A DNA stretch of 64,000 bases from contig BPJM01000003.1 of the NCBI GenBank assembly GCA_026004615.1, positions 393,637-457,636 on the forward strand. The letters are read 5' to 3'. The notes beneath the pieces were generated by a model. That model was not told the origin of the DNA, searched no databases, and saw nothing but the letters and a program-made list of their open reading frames with translations. This document shows, one piece after another, positions 34,712-42,341 of the stretch (positions are counted from its first letter, which is position 1; every line of letters starts with the position of its first letter). This DNA is from Planctomycetota bacterium (GTDB lineage Bacteria; Planctomycetota; J058; J103). The translations under genes and the position numbers were made by a program.

Positions 34712-35497
34712 ATGAGGCCCGAGTCCAGCCCGCCGCAGCGGCCCTGGGACCCTGCCCTGGAGGAGCTGGCGCGCGCGATCGTGCGCGGCGGCGGGGCGGC
34801 GGCTCTGACCGGGGCCGGCATCTCGGTGGCGAGCGGGATCCCGGATTTCCGCAGTCCAAGGGGACTGTGGAGCCGCTTCGATCCGATGGAGTACGCGACG
34901 ATCGAGGCGTTTCGCGCCGATCCGGAGAAGGTCTGGCGCTTTCTGCGCGAGCTGGAGCGGATCGTGCGCGGGGCGCGGCCCAACGCCGCGCACCGCGCGC
35001 TGGCGGCGCTGGAGGAGCAGGGCTGGCTGGAGGGGATCGCGACCCAGAACGTCGACGGCCTGCACCAGGCGGCGGGCAGCCGGCGGGTGATCGAGCTGCA
35101 CGGCAGCGGGCGGGCGCTGGTCTGCCTGGGCTGCGGGCGGCGCTATCCGGCTGCCGAGCGCGCGGGGCTCGGCGATCCGCCGCGCTGTCGCTGCGGCCGG
35201 ATCCTCAAGCCCGACGCGGTGCTGTTCGGCGAGATGCTGCCGCTGGGCGCCTACGAGCGCGCGCTGGCGCTGGTGCGGGGGGTGCCGGTGCTGCTCGTGA
35301 TCGGGACCTCGGCCGCGGTCTACCCGGTGGCCGAGCTGCCCCGCGAGGCACGCGCCGCCGGGGCGCTGGTGTGCGAGTTCAACCTGGAGCCGACCGAGCT
35401 CACCGGCGGGGTGGCGCAGCTGACGATCCGGGGGCCGGCCGACCGGACGCTGCCGGCGCTGCTCGAGGCGGTCGCGCGGCGGTCGCGCGGGAGCTGA
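34712..35497 (+). CDS. Sir2-family NAD-dependent protein deacylase
   Basis: 261 residues with the sirtuin signatures GAGISVASGIPDFRS, TQNVDGLHQAAG, the catalytic His in ELHGSG, and a zinc site C-x2-C ... C-x-C (CLGC, CRC), later GTSAAVYPVAELP and FNLEPTELT. The Tyr/Arg pair of bacterial desuccinylases is not seen after PEKVWRF, so acetyl or another short acyl group is more likely. A TACGAT box 7 nt before the ATG (34699-34704) with no ribosome site suggests leaderless translation, although its -35 is weak. It is probably transcribed with the kynureninase-like gene. Confidence 0.92.
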   Translation: MRPESSPPQRPWDPALEELARAIVRGGGAAALTGAGISVASGIPDFRSPRGLWSRFDPMEYATIEAFRADPEKVWRFLRELERIVRGARPNAAHRALAALEEQGWLEGIATQNVDGLHQAAGSRRVIELHGSGRALVCLGCGRRYPAAERAGLGDPPRCRCGRILKPDAVLFGEMLPLGAYERALALVRGVPVLLVIGTSAAVYPVAELPREARAAGALVCEFNLEPTELTGGVAQLTIRGPADRTLPALLEAVARRSRGS

Positions 35498-35513
35498 GGA
35501 GGGCAGCGGCGCC

Positions 35514-36812
35514 GTGCCGGCCGAGCGGGGTGTAGCCCGGGGCAGCGAGCGAAGCCAGCCGGTGATCGCCTCGGCCATGGCGCTGCGCGCCCATCCCAAC
35601 CCGTTGTGGCCGCACTACCGCCGCTTCCGCGTCGCCGAGCGGCTGCTCCTGACGGGACACTCCCATCAGGCGTGGCCCGACGTGGCGCTGCGCGGGCTGG
35701 TGCGCGCGTTCGCCGACGCGGCGGCCCATGTGGATGCGAAGTGGGAGCGCGCGTTCGCGGTCGCCGAGCGGGTGCGGCGCGGATATGCCGCCTGGCTTGC
35801 CGACCGCGAGGGCTCCTACGCGCTCGGCACCAGCGTGCACGAGCTGCTGGTCCGGTTCCTCAGCGCGCTGCCGCTGCGCGAGCGCCCGCGGCTGGTGACG
35901 ACCGACGGCGAGTTCCACTCGCTGCGCCGCCAGCTCGAGCGGTTGGGCGAGGAGGGGATCGAGATCGTGCGCGTCGCCGCCCGGCCCGCCGCCGATGTGG
36001 GCGAGCGAATGGCGGCGGCGGTGGACGAACAGACCGCGGCAGCGCTCGTCTCGGCGGTCTTCTTCGAGACGGCGGAGATCGCCGGCGCGCTGCCCGCGCT
36101 GGCGGCGCGCTGCGAGGCGGTGGGGGCGGAACTCCTGGTCGATGTCTACCATGCGCTCGGGGTGCTGCCGTATCCGCTGGCGGCGCACGGACTGGAGCGC
36201 GCCTTTGTCACCGGTGGGGGCTACAAGTATCTGCAGCTCGGCGAGGGCAACGCATTCCTGCGCGTGCCGCCGGGCTGCCGGCGGCGCCCGGTGGTCACCG
36301 GCTGGTTCGCGGAGTTCGCCGGGCTAGCCGAGCAGGCCGGCCGGCCGCAGCCGCGGCCGGGTGCGGCGCGGGCAGCAGCGGCCGTGCAGTATCCCGAGGA
36401 GGGTGCGGCGCGGTTCGCCGGCGCGACCTACGAGCCGGCGAGCCACTACCGCGCGGCGGCGGTGCTGGATTTCTTCGATCGCGCTGGACTGCGCCCGGAG
36501 CTGTTGCGGCAGAGCTATCTGCATCAGCTCGCGGTGCTGGCTGAGGGCATCGCCGCCCTGGATGCGGATCCGCGCCTGCTGGCGCCGGCGAGCGCAGTGC
36601 CGCTGCCGGCGCGAGGGGGCTTTCTGGCCTATCGCACGCCGGTGGCGGCGGCGATCTGCCGGGGGCTGCGCGTACGCGGGGTGCACGCCGATCACCGCGG
36701 GGCGGTGCTGCGGTTGGGGCCGGCACCGTATCTGAGCGACCAGCAGCTCCTGCAGGCGGTGGCGGCGCTCGGCGAGGTGCTGCGGGAGCAGGGCGAGGCC
36801 GGAGGAGGCTGA
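35514..36812 (+). CDS. PLP-dependent class V aminotransferase, kynureninase-like
   Basis: 432 residues. NPLWPHYRRFRVAERLLLTGHSHQAWPDVALRG at the start, the Asp of VDVYHALG and the PLP-binding Lys in TGGGYKYLQLGEGNAF fit the kynureninase-like branch of class V enzymes. The exact substrate is unclear; the KYLQLGEGN motif departs from classical kynureninase KYLNGGPG. GTG 35514 is taken because GAGGAGGG lies 10 nt upstream; the family homology begins near ATG 35577, which lacks a ribosome site. Sits between sirtuin and SDR genes in one direction. Confidence 0.82.
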   Translation: MPAERGVARGSERSQPVIASAMALRAHPNPLWPHYRRFRVAERLLLTGHSHQAWPDVALRGLVRAFADAAAHVDAKWERAFAVAERVRRGYAAWLADREGSYALGTSVHELLVRFLSALPLRERPRLVTTDGEFHSLRRQLERLGEEGIEIVRVAARPAADVGERMAAAVDEQTAAALVSAVFFETAEIAGALPALAARCEAVGAELLVDVYHALGVLPYPLAAHGLERAFVTGGGYKYLQLGEGNAFLRVPPGCRRRPVVTGWFAEFAGLAEQAGRPQPRPGAARAAAAVQYPEEGAARFAGATYEPASHYRAAAVLDFFDRAGLRPELLRQSYLHQLAVLAEGIAALDADPRLLAPASAVPLPARGGFLAYRTPVAAAICRGLRVRGVHADHRGAVLRLGPAPYLSDQQLLQAVAALGEVLREQGEAGGG

Positions 36813-36825
36813 GGGGGAACTGCCC

Positions 36826-37587
36826 ATGCACGTGGTGGTGACCGGAGCTTCACGGGGGATCGGCGAGGCGCTGGCGCGCGCCTTCGCGGCGGGCGGCGAC
36901 GCGGTGACGCTGGTGGGGCGCAACCGCGCCGCCCTGGAGCGGGTCGCCGCCGAGCTCGCCGGCGTGCCCAGCTGCGTGATCCAGGCCGACCTGGCCGACC
37001 TCGAGGCGGCGACGGCGTGGCTGCCCGAGGCGGAGGCGGCGCTCGGCCCGATCGACGTCCTGGTCAACAATGCCGGCGTGCAGATCGTGGCTCCCACCCA
37101 CAAGGTCCCGGTCGCCGAGGGCGAGCGGCTGCTGCGGCTGGATTTGCTGGCACCCATGCGGCTGGTGCAGGCGGTGCTGCCGGGCATGCTCGCCCGCGGC
37201 CGCGGCACCATCGTCGACGTGGTGAGCGTGGCGGCGCTGGCACCCACCCCCGGGACCTACCACTACAACGCCGCCAAGGCGGGGCTCGCCGCCGCCTCGG
37301 AGAGCCTGCGGGGCGAGCTGCGCGGCACCGGGGTGCACGTGGTGACGGTCTACCCGGGTCCGGTGCCCACCGACATGGGCCGCGCCGGACTGGAGGCGTT
37401 CGGCGGCGGGCTCGCGGCGCGCTGGGTGCCCTGGGGACGGGCCGAGGTGCTGGCGCGGCGCGTGGTGCAGGCGGTGCGCCGGCGCCGCGCGCGCGTGATC
37501 TATCCGCGCAGCTACGCGGTGGCGCGCCACCTGCCGGCGCTCGCCCGCTGGCTGCTCGACCGGTTCGGGCCGCGGCCGCGCGGCTGA
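36826..37587 (+). CDS. Short-chain dehydrogenase/reductase
   Basis: 253 residues: cofactor motif VTGASRGIGEALA, LVNNAGVQ, and active-site Ser (VVSVAAL) and YHYNAAK. The lone Arg after the first strand (VGRNRAA) suggests NADP(H). Ends in basic helical residues RYPRSYAVARHLPALARWLLDRFG-like, a feature of membrane-associated SDRs acting on lipids. The gene starts 13 nt after the kynureninase-like gene and is likely co-transcribed. Confidence 0.9.
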   Translation: MHVVVTGASRGIGEALARAFAAGGDAVTLVGRNRAALERVAAELAGVPSCVIQADLADLEAATAWLPEAEAALGPIDVLVNNAGVQIVAPTHKVPVAEGERLLRLDLLAPMRLVQAVLPGMLARGRGTIVDVVSVAALAPTPGTYHYNAAKAGLAAASESLRGELRGTGVHVVTVYPGPVPTDMGRAGLEAFGGGLAARWVPWGRAEVLARRVVQAVRRRRARVIYPRSYAVARHLPALARWLLDRFGPRPRG

Positions 37588-37588
37588 G

Positions 37589-37605
37589 CGGCCGGTTGCC
37601 GGCCG
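37589..37605. terminator. Hairpin between SDR and convergent gene
   Basis: 7-bp arms CGGCCGG and CCGGCCG around TTG, directly after the SDR stop and before the convergent small gene. Confidence 0.45.
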
Positions 37606-37613
37606 GCGCACGC

Positions 37614-37986
37614 TCAGGCGCTGCTGCCGCCGCTGCCCGTACCATCCTGGCACCGGCGCGCCGGGGGAAAGGTGCCGGTGATCTGGTCCAGCCGCTGGCG
37701 CAGCTGCTCCGCCCGGCTGGAAGGGGGGCGGGCCGCCGGCGCGCCGGTGTGCGCCCCGGTGGCGGGACCCTCGTCGCGCACCGTGCCCGAATAGATCACG
37801 CGTTCGCCCGCGACGGCGCTGAAGCGCGCGTCGCCGGGACACTGCAGCACCGCCAGCACGGCGGTGAAACTCGCCAGGCTCGCGGAACTCGAGATCCGTG
37901 GTGTTGCCGTCGGCGTCCTTGAGGCAGACGATGCCCTTGTTCTGTACCACGTACCAGCGCGCTTCGTATTCGACGATGTTCGGCAT
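37614..37986 (-). pseudogene. Small conserved-looking protein, frameshifted
   Basis: ATG at 37986 follows GGGAGG. The frame reads MPNIVEYEARWYVVQNKG then GIVCLKDADGNTTDLEFRE. The continuation (LASFTAVLAVLQCPGD, then ARFSAVAGERVIYSGTVRDE and a disordered tail) lies in the next frame. Removing one base from the GG pair at 37877-37878 restores a single frame of ~123 residues. The joined sequence is coherent, so the gene is probably intact in the organism. Function unknown; no signal peptide. Confidence 0.65.
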
Positions 37987-38182
37987 GGCGGCCCTCCCAA
38001 GGGATGGCGAGCAACTCCGGCCCTGAGCCGAGCGCGGGCGCCGGCGGCCTGACCGGCAGCTGTCCGAAGCCGGAGCGGGCCAGCGGAACCTGCGCCGAAG
38101 CTCGCGGCGGCAAGCCCCCGCGCGCGATCCGAGGGGAGATGCTATGGCAGTGCGGCGAGCGGTGTCAAAGGAGGGGCAGGAG

Positions 38183-38857
38183 CTAGGAGCTCGCATTCGG
38201 CTGGCCGATCGCCCGGCGCAGCTCCAGCAAGAACCGGCGCAGGCCCTCGTGCACCGCGGCGCGCAGCCGCACCGGGCTCGCGCCCGGCTCCAGTTCGAAA
38301 TACGCCTGCAGGCGTACATGCAGGTGCGGGCTCGCCAGGCACGTCACGTAGGCGGTCCACATCGAGTCGATCGCGAACGCCCAGTGGTTGACCGGCGTGT
38401 CTGGACGCAGCTCGCCGGCAGCGATCCCGGCGCGGATCATCGCCCGGTACTGCTCGGCGGCACGCGCCTCGGTCTGCCGGTGCAGCTCGGGGGGTAGGAT
38501 CGCCTCGCCGCGGCCGGCCACCTGCAGGTAGAGCAATGCGTAATGCGGGTGCTGCTCGATGTACTCGGCGCCGGCCAGAAAGATCCGCTCCAGGGTGGCG
38601 AAGAAACCGCCGCCGCCGGCCAGCGCCTGTTCGTGGATCTCCGCCATCTCGCGCAGCGCCACGCGGGCGCAGGTCGCCAAGAGATCCTGCTTGTCATGGA
38701 AGTAGTCGTAGAGCGAGCCACGCGAGACACCGCATGCCGCCGACAGATCGCGGATGTTGGCGCCATCCAGCCCCTTGGCGGCGAACACCCGGGCTGCGGC
38801 CTCCAACACCCGCCGGCGCTTTTCCGGCTCCAGCCGCTCGAACATGGGGCTCGGCAC
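38183..38857 (-). CDS. TetR-family transcriptional regulator
   Basis: 224 residues. The helix-turn-helix is clear: RRRVLEAAARVFAAKGLDGANIRDLSAACGVSRGSLYDYFHDKQDLL. The C-terminal ligand/dimer domain is helical and unassigned. GTG at 38857 is preferred to ATG 38845 because AGGAGG lies 7 nt upstream. The nearest upstream neighbour is ferritin, transcribed in the same direction. The 290 bp between them (38858-39147) shows no gene and probably holds its promoter and operator. Confidence 0.9.
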   Translation of the reverse strand: MPSPMFERLEPEKRRRVLEAAARVFAAKGLDGANIRDLSAACGVSRGSLYDYFHDKQDLLATCARVALREMAEIHEQALAGGGGFFATLERIFLAGAEYIEQHPHYALLYLQVAGRGEAILPPELHRQTEARAAEQYRAMIRAGIAAGELRPDTPVNHWAFAIDSMWTAYVTCLASPHLHVRLQAYFELEPGASPVRLRAAVHEGLRRFLLELRRAIGQPNASS

Positions 38858-39147
38858 CAGCGCACCTCCTGCGAGTACGGCTCCCGATCGCCGAGCGACC
38901 CGCACGCCCGGGGGCTGCCCTCGGCACACCGCGGGCGGTATGCTAGCCGAGCACGCCGACAGCGGCCAGGTCGCGCGGCCGGGCACCGCGCTGCGCAAGC
39001 CGGCGCCGCGCAGCCGCGCCTTCGGGCAGCGACTGGCCTCGAAATGCCTTGGCGGCTGCGCTGGCGAGGCCGGGCAGACGGTGCGCCGCGGCCGCCCTGG
39101 ACCGGCCGCGGCGCCGGCGGGGGCGCGCTGCCCGCTCGCGCCGCGGG

Positions 39148-39642
39148 CTAGCTCTCCGCGCGCTTGCCCAGGTGGCGGTCGATGAAGTAGAGCGAGGTGC
39201 TGCTCTCGCCCACCATCTTGACCTGCGCCACGATCTCGCCGACGGTCCTCTCCTCCTCGACCTGCTCGTCGAGGAACCACTGCAGCAGCGGTAGCGCGGC
39301 GTAGTCCTTCTCCGCGCTCGCGCGCTCGTAGAGCTGGTGGATGGCGGCGCTGACCTGCTGTTCGTGTGCCAGCGCCGCCTCGAATACCTGGAGCAACGAT
39401 CCGTAGTCGGAGCGGGGGGCCTGCACCGCCGCCAGGCGCACCCGCCCGCCGCGGTCGAGCACGTGGTCATAGAACTTCATCGCGTGCTCGAGCTCCTCTT
39501 TGGCCTGCGCGCGCAGCCAGGCGGCCGCACCCACCAGGTTGTTCGCCTCGCAGAACTCCGCCATCGCCAGGTAGGTGTAGGCCGAGAACAGCTCCAGGTT
39601 GATCTGTTCGCTGATGGCCTGCTGCATGGCGTCGCTGATCAT
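39148..39642 (-). CDS. ftnA: Non-haem ferritin
   Basis: 164-residue four-helix iron-storage protein: NLELFSAYTYLAMAEFC with first ferroxidase Glu, KEELEHAMKF with the bridging Glu and His, HEQQVSAAIHQLYERA, and FLDEQVEEERTVGEIV. No haem-ligand Met is apparent, favouring FtnA over bacterioferritin. AGGAG precedes the ATG. It oxidises and stores iron in the cytoplasm as a 24-mer. Monocistronic, just downstream of the tRNA-Lys gene on the same strand. Confidence 0.93.
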   Translation of the reverse strand: MISDAMQQAISEQINLELFSAYTYLAMAEFCEANNLVGAAAWLRAQAKEELEHAMKFYDHVLDRGGRVRLAAVQAPRSDYGSLLQVFEAALAHEQQVSAAIHQLYERASAEKDYAALPLLQWFLDEQVEEERTVGEIVAQVKMVGESSTSLYFIDRHLGKRAES

Positions 39643-39837
39643 GTCGATCTCCTCGCAGACGCACCGGCGCCAGCAGTGCGCCGGCGTCCTCGCTTGCCTG
39701 GCCCTCGTGAGGAAGGCATGGTAAGCCGCGGCCGGTGGAGCGTCAACGCTGCGGGCTCGCCGGGCCGGCCGCGCTCTACCTTCGCCGCGCCGGCGCGGGC
39801 GGCCGGGACCACAGGCGCCGGAGTGGGGTGGGCCGGG

Positions 39838-39910
39838 TGAGGGCGCAGGGGATCGAACCCTGGACCCGCGGCTTAAAAGGCCGCCGCTCTACCGGCTGAG
39901 CTACGCCCTC
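39838..39910 (-). tRNA. tRNA-Lys (anticodon UUU)
   Basis: Reading the minus strand from 39910: acceptor arm GAGGGCG pairs with CGCCCTC; D-arm GCTC/GAGC; anticodon stem GCGGC/GCCGC around loop CTTTTAA, giving anticodon UUU; variable GGGTC; T-arm CAGGG/CCCTG with loop TTCGATC; discriminator A. The 3' CCA is not encoded (ACCC follows). Confidence 0.96.
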
Positions 39911-39916
39911 GGCGCG

Positions 39917-39945
39917 AGTCTAATGGGCTCGAGCCGCCCTGGCAA
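39917..39945 (-). promoter_or_regulatory. Promoter of tRNA-Lys
   Basis: Minus strand: TTGCCA (39945-39940), 17-bp spacer, TAGACT (39922-39917), placing the transcription start at about the tRNA 5' end. Confidence 0.55.
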
Positions 39946-40081
39946 CCGGGCAATCGCCCGCGGCGGCGCGATGTGCGGCCTCGCACCAGCGCCCGACACG
40001 GCCCGCGAACTCGCCCTCCCTCGCTGCCGCTGCACGAGCGGTGCGGACGCCGCGCAGGTGCGCGGCCGGGCCGCGGGGACA

Positions 40082-40110
40082 TTGTGGGAGGGGGCGTCTG
40101 CCCGTATCAT
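40082..40110 (+). promoter_or_regulatory. Candidate promoter of tsaB-alr
   Basis: TTGTGG at 40082-40087, 17-bp spacer, TATCAT at 40105-40110; predicted leader of ~100 nt before tsaB. The rest of the 309-bp spacer 39911-40219 shows nothing else apart from the tRNA promoter. Confidence 0.45.
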
Positions 40111-40219
40111 GCCCGGCCTCACCAGGGCCCTGGGAGGTGCCCGGGCAAGAGCCCCGCGGCCGGGGCGGGGCAGCGGGGGCTATACGGTCCCGCGGCGGCG
40201 CGCCGGCGGAGGTGGGTGC

Positions 40220-40910
40220 ATGATCGCACTCGGCATCGAGACCTCGGGGCGCGTCGGGGGCGCCGCGCTGCTCGAGGCAGCGGGGCCGGGTGCGGCGCCA
40301 CGCGTGCTGGCGGAGTGCCGCATCGCCGAGCGATTGCGGCACGGCGAGGGCCTGCTGGGGGCGATCGCGGCGTGCTTCGCCGAGGCGGGGCTGGGGCGCG
40401 AGGCGCTGGGACTGGTGGTCGCCGGCACCGGGCCGGGCAGCTACACCGGGCTGCGGGTCGGGCTCGCGCACGCGCGCGCACTCGCCTTCGCGCACGAGCT
40501 GCCGCTGCTCGGGGTGCCCAGCTTCGATGCGATGGCCGAGGCACTGCCGGCAGAGCTGTGGCGGAAGGTCGCTGCGGTCCTGCTCGCGCGCAACGCCTAT
40601 CAGGGCTACGTCTACGGAGCGCTGTATCGCCCCGCCGGGGAGCGGGCTGGAGCGCGAGGGGGAGATCTGGGTCCGGCCGGCCGAGGCCGCACTGCCGGCC
40701 CGGGTGCGCCCGCTCCTGGTGGTCGGGGATGCTCCCGAGGAGTATCCGCAGGTCTTTCGCGATCCGCAGGTGGTGGCGGCGCCGGCGGAATACGCCCATG
40801 CCCCGCCGGCGGCACTGGCGGCATGCGGGCTGCGGGCGTGGTTCGCCGGGGTGCGCCAGCGACCAGAGTCCGTCCTGCCGCTGTACCTCCGCCCGCCGCT
40901 CGGCGTCTGA
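40220..40910 (+). pseudogene. tsaB: tRNA threonylcarbamoyladenosine protein TsaB, frameshifted
   Basis: TsaB pairs with TsaD in t6A modification of ANN-decoding tRNAs. ATG 40220 follows GGAGG. The first ~140 codons read MIALGIETSGRVGGAALLE and VVAGTGPGSYTGLRVGLAHARALAF, up to NAYQGYVYGALYRPAG. The rest (GLEREGEIWVRPAEAALPARVRPLL to LPLYLRPPLGV) is one frame later. A single extra base within ~40636-40650 (GGGGAGCGGG) explains the shift. tsaB is normally essential, so a sequence error is more likely than loss. It is followed by alr after ~105 bp. Confidence 0.85.
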
Positions 40911-41015
40911 GCAGCTCCGCACCTGCGGCGTCAAGTCGCGGCGCGGCCGGCACCGATCCATCCGGAGGGTTGTCGCCGCGGCTGGGGCGAGCACTGCCGG
41001 GCGGAGGGCGGCGGC

Positions 41016-42242
41016 ATGCACGCGGCGCGCGTGTGGGCCGAGGTGCGGCTGGATCGGCTGGCGCACAACCTGGGGTGCCTCAGGCGCGCGCTGGCGCCCG
41101 GGGTCCAGCTGATGGCCGTCGTCAAGGCGGATGCGTACGGGCACGGAGCAGTGCCGGTGGCGCGCGCCTTGCTCGCGGCCGGGGCGGACCGGCTCGGGGT
41201 GGGCGATTCGACCGAGGCGCTGGAGCTGCGCGCGGCCGGCGTCCGGGCTCCGATCCACGTGCTCGGCGCCCTCATCGAGGCGGAGATCGACGACGTCATC
41301 CGCCACCGCGTCACCCCGACGGTGCATTCGCTGGCACGCGTGCACCTGTTGGTGCGCCGGGCGCGGGCGCTGGGGCGCGCGGTGCCGGTGCACATCATGG
41401 TCGACACCGGGATGGGCCGCCTGGGGGTGCGGCCGGAGAGCGCACGCCGGCTCGCGGCGGCGGTGGCGGGCGCGGCGCCATGGCTGGTGCTCGAGGGCGT
41501 GGCGACCCACCTCAGCGCCGCGGACGCCGAGGACGAGGCCTTCACCCGCGAGCAGCTCGTGCGCTTCGGCCAGACGCTGCGCGATCTGCGCGCGGCCGGC
41601 CTGGTGCCGCCCCTGGTGCACGCCGCCAACAGCGCCGGACTGCTGCGCTACCCCGCCTCCCACCACACGCTCTGCCGGCCCGGGATCGCGCTGTACGGGA
41701 TGGAGCCCTCGCCCCATGTGCGCGCGCCGGGCCCGGGATTGCTGCCGGTGCTCGCACTGAAGAGCCAGGTGGTGTTCCTCAAGCGGGTCGAGGCCGGCAC
41801 CCCGCTCAGCTATGGCGCGACCTACCGGACCTCCCGCCCCACCGTGATCGCCACGGTTCCCGTGGGCTACAACGACGGCTATCCGCTCGCGCTGTCCAAC
41901 CGCGCCGAGGCGCTGGTACGCGGCCGGCGGGTGCCGGTGGTGGGCCGGGTGACGATGGACTACCTGCTGCTCGATGTGGGCGGGGTGCCTGGGGTGCACG
42001 TGGGCGAGGTGGTGACGCTGATCGGCGCCCAGGGCGGCGAGGAGATCCGGGTCGAGGAGCTGGCGGCGCGCGCGGGCACGCTGCCCTACGAGATCACCTG
42101 CCGGCTCGGCCGGCGCGTGCGCCGGCTCTATCTCGAGGGGCCGGCGCCGGTCCGCCGTGCCGCCGGGGCGGGGCGCCGCCACGAGCCCGCGCCGGCGCCC
42201 GGCCGGCGGCGCCCACGCGCCGGCGGCGCGGAGTGCGCCTGA
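41016..42242 (+). CDS. alr: Alanine racemase
   Basis: 408 residues. PLP Lys in MAVVKADAYGHGA, then HIMVDTGMGRLGVRP, HAANSAG, RPGIALYG, the catalytic Tyr region LSYGATYRT and RVTMDYLLLDVGG. It makes D-alanine for peptidoglycan. The C-terminal ~35 residues are an Arg/Pro/Ala-rich extension beyond the usual end. GCGGAGGGCG precedes the ATG. Confidence 0.96.
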   Translation: MHAARVWAEVRLDRLAHNLGCLRRALAPGVQLMAVVKADAYGHGAVPVARALLAAGADRLGVGDSTEALELRAAGVRAPIHVLGALIEAEIDDVIRHRVTPTVHSLARVHLLVRRARALGRAVPVHIMVDTGMGRLGVRPESARRLAAAVAGAAPWLVLEGVATHLSAADAEDEAFTREQLVRFGQTLRDLRAAGLVPPLVHAANSAGLLRYPASHHTLCRPGIALYGMEPSPHVRAPGPGLLPVLALKSQVVFLKRVEAGTPLSYGATYRTSRPTVIATVPVGYNDGYPLALSNRAEALVRGRRVPVVGRVTMDYLLLDVGGVPGVHVGEVVTLIGAQGGEEIRVEELAARAGTLPYEITCRLGRRVRRLYLEGPAPVRRAAGAGRRHEPAPAPGRRRPRAGGAECA

Positions 42243-42306
42243 GGGCAAGCGCGCTGGGCTGGCAACCACCAGGGTGCGCGGGGGCCGGGGCCGGGGTGCG
42301 CCCCGG

Positions 42307-42335
42307 TTGAAGCCCCGGGCACGAGCGGCTAGCCT
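42307..42335 (+). promoter_or_regulatory. Leaderless-type promoter of the AsmA-like gene
   Basis: TTGAAG (42307-42312), 17-bp spacer, TAGCCT (42330-42335), and ATG at 42342, only 6 nt later; no Shine-Dalgarno. Confidence 0.6.
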
Positions 42336-42341
42336 CCAGCC

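Noticed and set aside
34712..35497. CobB-type desuccinylase assignment
   Set aside because: The Tyr-x-x-Arg acyl-pocket pair is not visible, so only general deacylase is supported.
35525..35565. REP-like sequence in the 5' part of the kynureninase-like gene
   Set aside because: Single copy in the window, no hairpin of note; more likely coding lead or spacer.
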